From contig JAPHUG010000177.1 in NCBI GenBank assembly GCA_026197195.1, forward strand, positions 1 through 13,889: 13,889 nt of DNA, in the 5' to 3' direction. Source of the stretch: Sedimenticola sp. (GTDB lineage: Bacteria; Pseudomonadota; Gammaproteobacteria; Chromatiales; Chromatiaceae). The position numbers and the translations under genes are program-made. Shown here piece by piece: positions 6,031 to 11,965 of this stretch; the stretch's first letter is position 1; each line of letters begins with the position of its first letter. The notes under the pieces were generated by a model. The model ran no database searches, was not told where the DNA came from, and saw only the letters and a list, made by a program, of their open reading frames with translations.

Positions 6031-8292
6031 TCACTCTTTCTTGTCCTCTTCATCCGCAGGTTTTTTTGAACCGGAACGACTCAGGGCACTCACCATCGAG
6101 GTCAGCGCTCTATCCATAAGCGGCATGCCAGCCTCCGGCAAAACCACCGCCTTGCCACTCCTGAACCAGACGCCTAGCCCCTGCTGGGTCACGTCCGCCA
6201 CCTTCATTCCTTTACGGTTAACAAACAGACAGTTACCGCTGACACTGCTACGCCAGGAGAGCTTGGCACGCACTACAGACTCATCTTCCTGGGTCAGCTC
6301 CAGCCAGGTACCAACCGGCAAATCAGCGGCCTGCTGGTCAAATTGGTCAGGCACCTGCTCGACCTCCTGACTGACCGCACCCGGTGTTTCAAGTACGATC
6401 TCTTCCATCACATTCTCTGGCTGCAACACATCACCAGAAGGCACTTCATCAGCGACAGCCTCAACCAGCTTGCCGCCACGCAGACAAGCCAGGTGCCGGG
6501 CCTGCAAACTCTTGAATGCCCGGGTCATCTTGTGTTGGTTATAGGCTATCTCACCCAATCCAGCTCGAAGCCCCTTGAGCAGCTCAGGTATCGCACGCAG
6601 CAACTCCTGCCGCTCACTCTGAGAGGGCTTAGGCATGACACTCCAAACCAGGCGATCCATCAGTGCAACCGCCTCTGACCACTCATCACTCTCCTGCCCT
6701 TTGCGCAGGTAGATCAGCAAGAGCACATCATTCCAGCCATCCCGCACCAGGTTCTGCACAACATCCGGCACCGAATCAAATTCGGTTAAACAACGACCAA
6801 TCTCATCAGCTACATGGCGCTTAGCCTCAACCAACGCCTCTTTCCCCTGAGTAACTTGGGCGGCGCGCTCTTCAGCCACATGAGCGCCTCGCTGCTCACG
6901 CTCCATGAAGGCTGCAAACTGCTCATTCAGCTCATCAAACAGCGCGAGATTATCATCAAACTCGGAGAGTATCCGACTCACCACGGAGTCGATATGGGCA
7001 TAGAGACCATCACCACTGCGCCCCGACTGCTCGGTCCAGCCAATAGCCGCTTGCGCCATACTATTCAGCAGACGACGGGCCGGATGATCCTTTCTACTAA
7101 AGAACGCCTTATCCAGAATGGCAACTTTAAGCATCGGAATCTGCAACCGCGCCAACAAGGCACGCATCGCATCCGAAAGACCCGGGTCATCCAGGATAAA
7201 TTCGAACAACATGGATATGACATCAATAGTGTCTTCATCGGAGCGCTCTATCGCCTTACTGTCTGCACCCTGCTGCCCGATCTGAGGTGACTTAAGTAAT
7301 ACCGTTCTAACAGTATTCGCATCCATCACCGCCCCATCAGTGGCGGCTGACTGGCCATGCTGATGCTGTAAAACCGAAAGCGCAGAGAGCAGGTCCATGC
7401 TATCGACATACTGTACAGAAGCGGCAGGCTGACTGGCCGGGCGGTGTTGCATGAGCAGTTGCTGAAGGGTAGAGAATACCTCGGCCTGCAGCGCGGACTG
7501 CGCTTCATCATCGTAATAACCACCCTCGCTGGCCCCGCCAGGATAAGGCTGGGCAGAAGATGACGCATAACCAGGATTTCTGCGCAGGGAGGGTTTGATT
7601 TCTGGCTGAATCCCCGCCTTGGCAAGCGTTGCGTTTATCTGATCATAAAGCTCACCTAGCCGACCGATCACCTCTTTTTCAAACTGCTTGTAGATCACCA
7701 GCTTGACCGCCAGCGTTACCGGCAGACCCGCAACAGATTGCTTAAAGGCCGCCGCCAGGGAGGCTGGAGAGAGCGGATTATTATCTTCCTCTATTCGAAC
7801 ACCCGTCAGCAGAAAGCTGAAACGCTGATCCAGCGCATAGAGATCGCGGTAGTAACTGTTGTTCCCCTTGGACACCATACCGGAGACCGCCAACCCCTCT
7901 TCCAGGTCATCACTTTCCACCAGGCCCAGCTCATCGCTGGCAAAGGTGGCATCCGGCGCATCATTGGGCACTGAACCCGGCCCATGGGTCCAGAACCGGT
8001 CAAAACGCCCCAGCACATGCTTATTAAAGGCGCTCTCCACCTGCTCCCGATCGCGTCGCAGGCTTCGCATGGATTCAAAATAGGTGGTCTGCTGCTGATT
8101 GGTCTCAGCCTTGTCGGCCAGCGCATAGAGCACATCATCCAAACGCTCGAACAGGGCATCCGTCCGCTGGGGAAGCATCTTAACCAACAGCTGCCGGCAA
8201 GCATTAATGGTACCCTGATAACCCTCGCGGAGTTTCACAGTCTGCCCGCCTGAGCGACTACCATCAAAAGAAATAATATTTCCGGCCTTCAT
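6031..8292 (-). CDS. DUF1631 family protein
   Basis: The protein is 753 residues, the usual size for this family, and is mostly helical with no signal peptide or membrane segment, so it is probably cytosolic. Landmarks are a conserved N-terminal helical block (about 25-105), a low-complexity linker near 235-265 (SSSAQPYPGGASEGGYYDDE), a central helical region with LFEFILDDPGLSDAMRALLA then RLQIPMLKVA (362-390), a charged coiled-coil-like stretch at about 455-500, and a C-terminal beta-rich segment at about 658-718 with WLELTQEDES, KLSWRSSVSGNCLFVNRKG and then LMDRAL. That C-terminal part looks to me like a PilZ-like barrel, but the RxxxR c-di-GMP motif is not obvious, so binding is speculative. 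In Pseudomonas a DUF1631 gene lies between nadC and ampD, as it does here with four genes inserted on the ampD side. The function is not established. GGA lies about 9 bases before the ATG. Confidence 0.9.
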   Translation of the reverse strand: MKAGNIISFDGSRSGGQTVKLREGYQGTINACRQLLVKMLPQRTDALFERLDDVLYALADKAETNQQQTTYFESMRSLRRDREQVESAFNKHVLGRFDRFWTHGPGSVPNDAPDATFASDELGLVESDDLEEGLAVSGMVSKGNNSYYRDLYALDQRFSFLLTGVRIEEDNNPLSPASLAAAFKQSVAGLPVTLAVKLVIYKQFEKEVIGRLGELYDQINATLAKAGIQPEIKPSLRRNPGYASSSAQPYPGGASEGGYYDDEAQSALQAEVFSTLQQLLMQHRPASQPAASVQYVDSMDLLSALSVLQHQHGQSAATDGAVMDANTVRTVLLKSPQIGQQGADSKAIERSDEDTIDVISMLFEFILDDPGLSDAMRALLARLQIPMLKVAILDKAFFSRKDHPARRLLNSMAQAAIGWTEQSGRSGDGLYAHIDSVVSRILSEFDDNLALFDELNEQFAAFMEREQRGAHVAEERAAQVTQGKEALVEAKRHVADEIGRCLTEFDSVPDVVQNLVRDGWNDVLLLIYLRKGQESDEWSEAVALMDRLVWSVMPKPSQSERQELLRAIPELLKGLRAGLGEIAYNQHKMTRAFKSLQARHLACLRGGKLVEAVADEVPSGDVLQPENVMEEIVLETPGAVSQEVEQVPDQFDQQAADLPVGTWLELTQEDESVVRAKLSWRSSVSGNCLFVNRKGMKVADVTQQGLGVWFRSGKAVVLPEAGMPLMDRALTSMVSALSRSGSKKPADEEDKKE

Positions 8293-8360
8293 ATCTGGAT
8301 TCCAATCATTCGTATCGACTTCAGTGATTAACCACCCCTCTATAGGGGACTTTACAACTT

Positions 8361-8374
8361 GGAGTCTGGACTCC
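8361..8374. promoter_or_regulatory. Perfect 14-bp palindrome, possible operator
   Basis: The half-sites ggagtc and gactcc flank a 2-base centre, and the dyad continues outward to ttgg / ccaa with one extra C. It lies 69 bases upstream of the DUF1631 start in the divergent region shared with the DUF1538 operon. It could bind a dimeric regulator. I do not recognise the family, and neither strand has a T-run after it. Confidence 0.42.
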
Positions 8375-8479
8375 CAATCCTGTATCAGCCGTGAGAAGCG
8401 TCACAAATAGTAAAAAGTCAAAAAAACGACGCCAAAAAGCGTGACCCATATCCCATTTACCACTTACATGGGGCACATT

Positions 8480-8545
8480 ATGTAACTACCCGGTCGTTTG
8501 CAACCCGCAAAGAATCCATTCGGGAGTCGTTTATGTAGTTAACAT
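8480..8545. repeat. Spaced inverted repeat upstream of the DUF1538 operon
   Basis: ATGTAACTAC (8480-8489) and GTAGTTAACAT (8535-8545) are inverted copies with one extra base in the second, 45 bases apart and ending 17 bases before the DUF1538 start codon. Inner segments CCCGGTCG and CGGGAGTCG can partly extend the pairing, so the leader could fold as a long stem-loop or be bound by a DNA-looping regulator. Confidence 0.4.
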
Positions 8546-8562
8546 GAAATTAGCTGTCGTGT

Positions 8563-9309
8563 ATGGTTAGGTTCGTGAAAAGAGCGATCCAATACACCAG
8601 CAAAGCCCTCATGGACAGTATCCGTGACCTTGCCCCTATTATAGTCGTGATCGCTTGCTTTCAGCTGCTGGTGTTCAGACAACCTATCCCCGACCTTGGC
8701 GGATTGCTATTCGGAACACTTCAGGTCGTCATTGGGCTAACCCTGTTTATACAGGGCCTGAAAATCGGCCTGTTTCCTATTGGCGAATCGATGGCCCACG
8801 ACTTTGCATCCAAGGGCAGTATTCTATGGCTGATCCTGTTTGCCTTTGCCCTGGGCTTTGGCACCACCATAGCCGAACCTGCCCTGATCGCCATCTCAGA
8901 CGAGGCGGCACGGGTGGCTGCAGCGGGCGGCATGATCCAGCAAGCCCCCGAAAAGATGAAGGCTTACGCAGACGGCCTGCGCCTGACTGTGGCTATCTCC
9001 GTTGGCCTCGCCATTGTGATTGGCGTCATCCGCATCATCAAAGGCTGGCCGGTGCAATATCTAATAATGGGCGGCTACGCCGGCGTGGTGATCATGACCG
9101 GTTTCGCCCCACCTGAGATTATCGGCATCGCCTATGATTCAGGCGGCGTCACCACATCGACCATCACGGTACCTTTAGTCACAGCACTTGGCGTAGGCCT
9201 GGCCAGCAGCATTCGCGGCCGTAACCCGATGACTGATGGCTTCGGTCTAATCGCCTTCGCCTCACTGACTCCGATGATTTTTGTAATGGCTTATGGGATG
9301 TTGCTGTAA
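8563..9309 (+). CDS. DUF1538 integral membrane protein, first copy
   Basis: The protein is 248 residues with about six or seven hydrophobic segments (near 24-40, 47-66, 87-107, 141-158, 165-181, 197-215 and 227-247). Family signatures are [10 protein letters not shown] at 101-110, [17 protein letters not shown] at 190-206 and [17 protein letters not shown] at 219-235. The polar, Gly/Thr/Ser-rich stretches inside the membrane are what one expects of a permeation or ion-binding site. The family is annotated only as a putative permease, and the substrate is unknown. It is the first gene of a five-gene unit and overlaps the next gene by one base (TAATG). The ATG has no clear Shine-Dalgarno sequence; a GTG at 8575 and an ATG at 8611 are alternatives. 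Alignment with the second copy favours 8563 or 8575. Confidence 0.9.
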   Translation: MVRFVKRAIQYTSKALMDSIRDLAPIIVVIACFQLLVFRQPIPDLGGLLFGTLQVVIGLTLFIQGLKIGLFPIGESMAHDFASKGSILWLILFAFALGFGTTIAEPALIAISDEAARVAAAGGMIQQAPEKMKAYADGLRLTVAISVGLAIVIGVIRIIKGWPVQYLIMGGYAGVVIMTGFAPPEIIGIAYDSGGVTTSTITVPLVTALGVGLASSIRGRNPMTDGFGLIAFASLTPMIFVMAYGMLL

Positions 9310-10097
9310 TGAACTGGCTGATGGAGTTTCTTGACACCCTCCAGGCAACTGTTGTTGACGTCCTGCCCATCGCCGCCATCCTGCTCGGATTCCAACTTTT
9401 TGTACTGCGCAAAAACATACGCAACCTGAAACAGGTACTGATCGGCTTTGGACTGGTCCTGCTTGGACTGGCCTTTTTTCTGGAGGGTTTGGAGCAGGCA
9501 CTTTTTCCGCTTGGAAAACTAATGGCAGAGCAACTGACCGCCCCTGAGTTTTTGGGTATCAGCGAAGCCACAGCTGAACGGGAGAGCGACTGGAGCCACT
9601 ACCTCTGGGTCTACTTGTTTGCCTTCGCTATTGGCCTGTCGACCACGATTGCAGAACCCTCGTTAATTGCCGTAGCCATCAAGGCCAATCAGGTCTCGGG
9701 TGGTGCGGTAGGGACCTGGGGATTGCGTATCGCCGTGGCTCTCGGTGTCGCCATCGGCATATCACTCGGGGCCTATCGAATCGTCTCAGGAACCCCACTG
9801 CATTACTACATCATAACAGGCTATATAATAGTACTGATCCAGACCGTTTTCTGCCCTAAGTCCATTATCGCGCTGGCTTATGACTCCGGAGGCGTGACCA
9901 CCTCAACCGTAACCGTCCCTCTGGTGGCCGCCCTGGGACTGGGACTCTCCAGCACCATACCGGGAAGAAATCCAATGCTGGATGGCTTTGGCCTGATCGC
10001 CTTCGCCAGCCTGTTCCCCATCATGAGTGTAATGGGCTATGCACAAATCAGTGAATGGCTTGCCAAGCGAGCAAAAAAGACCCGAGTGAGGGATTAA
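9309..10097 (+). CDS. DUF1538 integral membrane protein, second copy
   Basis: The protein is 262 residues and a clear paralogue of the preceding gene, with the same order of segments and signatures: TTIAEPSLIA at 112-121, [20 protein letters not shown] at 190-209 and [19 protein letters not shown] at 219-237. It differs by a longer loop after the second helix (about 75-97, acidic, with DWSHYLW) and by a basic C-terminal tail (LAKRAKKTRVRD), which suggests a cytoplasmic C-terminus. Two diverged but equally long copies translated in overlap suggest a heterodimer or a pseudo-symmetric two-subunit transporter; that is inference. A two-base gap separates it from the PII-like gene, whose ribosome site (GAGGG) lies within this gene's last codons. 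Confidence 0.92.
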   Translation: MNWLMEFLDTLQATVVDVLPIAAILLGFQLFVLRKNIRNLKQVLIGFGLVLLGLAFFLEGLEQALFPLGKLMAEQLTAPEFLGISEATAERESDWSHYLWVYLFAFAIGLSTTIAEPSLIAVAIKANQVSGGAVGTWGLRIAVALGVAIGISLGAYRIVSGTPLHYYIITGYIIVLIQTVFCPKSIIALAYDSGGVTTSTVTVPLVAALGLGLSSTIPGRNPMLDGFGLIAFASLFPIMSVMGYAQISEWLAKRAKKTRVRD

Positions 10098-10099
10098 AC

Positions 10100-10450
10100 A
10101 TGCATTTCAAATTGATCATTGCTCTCATTGAAGACAGCAAAACCAACACCGTGGTTGATGCCGCAAGAAATGCGGGAGCAACCGGCTCAACCGTCATCAA
10201 TCAAGCCCGAGGTGAAGGCGTCCAGAAGAGCAAAACCTTCTTCGGCCTCAGTCTGGAGGTACAGCGGGACATGATCCTGTTCCTTGTCGAGGAGCATCTT
10301 AGCCGCAGTATTCTGGAAACCATTGCCGAGGTAGGTGAGTTTGATGACAAGCCAGGCACAGGCATTGCTTTCCAGATTGACGTGGAAGATGCCGTCGGGG
10401 TCAGCCACCAGATCAGACAACTGACCAGCGTTGTGGAGAGCGAACTGTGA
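10100..10450 (+). CDS. PII-like signalling protein
   Basis: The protein is 116 residues, the size of a PII monomer. HFKLIIALIEDSKTNTVVDA at 2-21 followed by ARNAGATGSTVINQARGEG at 21-39 matches the PII beta1-alpha1-beta2 pattern, and DDKPGTGIAFQIDVEDAVGV at 82-101 matches the B-loop/C-loop end. The T-loop region (about 40-55, VQKSKTFFGLSLEVQR) lacks the YRGAEY uridylylation motif of GlnB/GlnK, so it is not a classical nitrogen PII and should not be modified by GlnD. PII proteins are homotrimers that bind ATP/ADP or related ligands and gate membrane transporters such as AmtB or SbtA. Here it follows two membrane proteins, which I infer are its targets. The start at 10100 is set by GAGGG with 7-base spacing; the frame is open further upstream but that would overlap the DUF1538 gene. 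Confidence 0.9.
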   Translation: MHFKLIIALIEDSKTNTVVDAARNAGATGSTVINQARGEGVQKSKTFFGLSLEVQRDMILFLVEEHLSRSILETIAEVGEFDDKPGTGIAFQIDVEDAVGVSHQIRQLTSVVESEL

Positions 10451-10848
10451 CCAGTAAAACCATTATCCGCGTCAGGGATGTCATGAAAACTGACGTCGAC
10501 ACCGTGGACGGCATGGACACCGTCGAGGCGGCACTACAAAAGATGGACCATGTAGAGACCAAAACCCTGATTGTGGAAAAGCGTGATGAGCAGGATACGT
10601 ACGGCATTGTCATGTTCTCAGATATCGCACGCAAGGTGTTGGCAAAGGATCGTCCGCCAGCCAGAGTCAATATTTATGAAGTCATGACCAAGCCGGTGAT
10701 CTCTGTCGATCCAGACATGGATATACGTTACTGCGCCCGCCTGTTTGACCGACTACACCTCTCGCGAGCGCCGGTTATCAGCAACGGTAAGGTATTAGGC
10801 GTTGTCAGCTTCTCTGACATGGTGGTAAAAGGCGTCCGAAAGGTATGA
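10447..10848 (+). CDS. Two-CBS-domain protein
   Basis: The protein is 133 residues and consists of two CBS domains with nothing else: domain 1 about 8-66 (VRDVMKTDVDTV, then YGIVMFSDIARKVL) and domain 2 about 75-131 (IYEVMTKPVISVDPDMDIRY, then GKVLGVVSFSDMVVKGV). A tandem pair forms a Bateman module, which usually binds AMP, ATP, SAM or c-di-nucleotides. The G-[IV]-[VL]-x-x-S-D pattern that contacts the ribose/phosphate is present in both. The GTG start overlaps the PII stop as GTGA, with GGAGAG 6 bases upstream, so the two soluble regulators are probably made in step. Which ligand binds cannot be told from sequence. I infer a second sensor for the DUF1538 pair. Confidence 0.93.
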   Translation: MTSKTIIRVRDVMKTDVDTVDGMDTVEAALQKMDHVETKTLIVEKRDEQDTYGIVMFSDIARKVLAKDRPPARVNIYEVMTKPVISVDPDMDIRYCARLFDRLHLSRAPVISNGKVLGVVSFSDMVVKGVRKV

Positions 10849-11399
10849 TCGACCGAGAGACCGGACACCTGCCTCACGCCCGCCAGTGCCCCTCACCCAA
10901 CCAGGATCAACGCCCGACGAACTGCGAAATAAGCCTCCTGGTCATTCATGGCATCAGTCTGCCACCGAATGAATATGGCGGCCCCTGGATAGACCAGCTG
11001 TTCCAGAACCGGCTACCACCTGATGCACACCCCTATTTTGCCGAGATTCACCAGCTACAGGTCTCTGCCCATCTGCTGATCCGACGCGATGGCGAGCTGG
11101 TTCAGTATGTACCCCTCGATAAACGGGCCTGGCATGCCGGGCAATCCTGCTTTATGGGTGATACAGGCTGCAATGATTTCTCGATTGGAATCGAACTGGA
11201 GGGAAGTGATGAAGTGCCCTATACCGAGCCACAGTACGCCACCCTGGCCCAGACAATCCGTCTCATTCAGCAACGCTACCCAGCGATCACCGATGAACGC
11301 ATTACCGGTCACAGCGATATAGCGCCTGGCCGCAAGACCGATCCTGGCCCGGCATTTGACTGGTCACACTTGCGGAAATTACTCGCTGAAACGCGTTAA
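10845..11399 (+). CDS. ampD: 1,6-anhydro-N-acetylmuramyl-L-alanine amidase
   Basis: AmpD cleaves the muramyl-peptide bond of 1,6-anhydro-MurNAc peptides in cytoplasmic cell-wall recycling and so keeps the AmpR inducer low. The protein is 184 residues (E. coli 183). Zinc ligands H35 (LVIHGISLPP), H156 (GHSDIAPG) and D166 (KTDPGP) are present, with catalytic E117 (IGIELEG) and K164. The asparagine after the first histidine in E. coli (VHNIS) is glycine here. GGPWIDQLF, AHPYFAEI and RAWHAG are family hallmarks. There is no signal peptide, as expected. The ATG overlaps the CBS stop as ATGA, so it is the last gene of the DUF1538 unit. The gene ends 4 bases inside the convergent lspA. An ampE neighbour is not present here. 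Confidence 0.97.
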   Translation: MIDRETGHLPHARQCPSPNQDQRPTNCEISLLVIHGISLPPNEYGGPWIDQLFQNRLPPDAHPYFAEIHQLQVSAHLLIRRDGELVQYVPLDKRAWHAGQSCFMGDTGCNDFSIGIELEGSDEVPYTEPQYATLAQTIRLIQQRYPAITDERITGHSDIAPGRKTDPGPAFDWSHLRKLLAETR

Positions 11400-11866
11400 C
11401 GGGTGGCCCGGCCGTCCTGCCCGAACAAGGCATCGACAAACAGCAGAATCACACCCACACTGATCGCAATATCAGCCACATTAAAGGCAGGCCAGTGGTA
11501 GGTACCATAGAAAAAATCGAGGAAATCGATCACATGCCCAAAAACCAACCGATCGATCAGATTACCAACGGCGCCGCCAATGACCAGCGACAGCGACAGG
11601 GCCAGTACCTTTTCTTCTCGTAATCGGGACAACCAGACAACCAGCACCACCGTGACGCCAGCGGCCACCACGGCAAAGAACCAGCGCTGCCAACCACCCT
11701 GATCACTCAAAAAACTAAAGGCCGCCCCTTCGTTGTAGGCCAGGGTCAGATTGAAAAAAGGCAGTACGGAGAGGGTCTCATAGACCATGAAACTGCTCTC
11801 CACCCACTGCTTGGTTATCTGGTCAAGAATAATAATAAGCAAAGAGAACCAGAGCCAGCGCAACAT
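11396..11866 (-). CDS. lspA: Lipoprotein signal peptidase II
   Basis: LspA is the inner-membrane aspartyl protease that removes the signal peptide of diacylglyceryl-modified prolipoproteins. The protein is 156 residues with four hydrophobic segments (about 4-20, 60-80, 86-104, 131-147). Conserved blocks are LDQITKQWV (14-22), FFNLTLAYNEGAAFSFL (37-53), GGAVGNLIDRLVFGHVIDF (97-115) and PAFNVADIAI (126-135). D114 and D132 match the catalytic pair described for the Pseudomonas enzyme; D105 is the conserved structural one. It follows ileS by 99 bases on the same strand, the classic bacterial arrangement. Its stop overlaps the ampD stop. A GGTGGG-like ribosome site lies just before the ATG. The fkpB/ispH genes that often follow are absent here. 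Confidence 0.97.
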   Translation of the reverse strand: MLRWLWFSLLIIILDQITKQWVESSFMVYETLSVLPFFNLTLAYNEGAAFSFLSDQGGWQRWFFAVVAAGVTVVLVVWLSRLREEKVLALSLSLVIGGAVGNLIDRLVFGHVIDFLDFFYGTYHWPAFNVADIAISVGVILLFVDALFGQDGRATR

Positions 11867-11965
11867 CAGCCCACCCCCTGTTGCTTCGCTCTACCAGCCG
11901 ACAACAGCGTTCGAACGCCCATCCAGTTGCTCAAACCGACCCGACAGGCTACAAAGCACGGCCGA

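Noticed and set aside
6814..7290. 158-codon open frame on the plus strand over the DUF1631 gene
   Set aside because: It opposes a full-length family member and has no ribosome site or domain.
8544..8570. Tiny 8-codon leader reading frame just before the DUF1538 gene
   Set aside because: No ribosome site at a proper distance and no attenuator-like codon run; it overlaps the main start by chance.
10055..10099. Upstream GTG extension of the PII-like gene by 15 codons
   Set aside because: The extension lies wholly inside the DUF1538 gene, adds no conserved residues and lacks the GAGGG site that fits the ATG at 10100.
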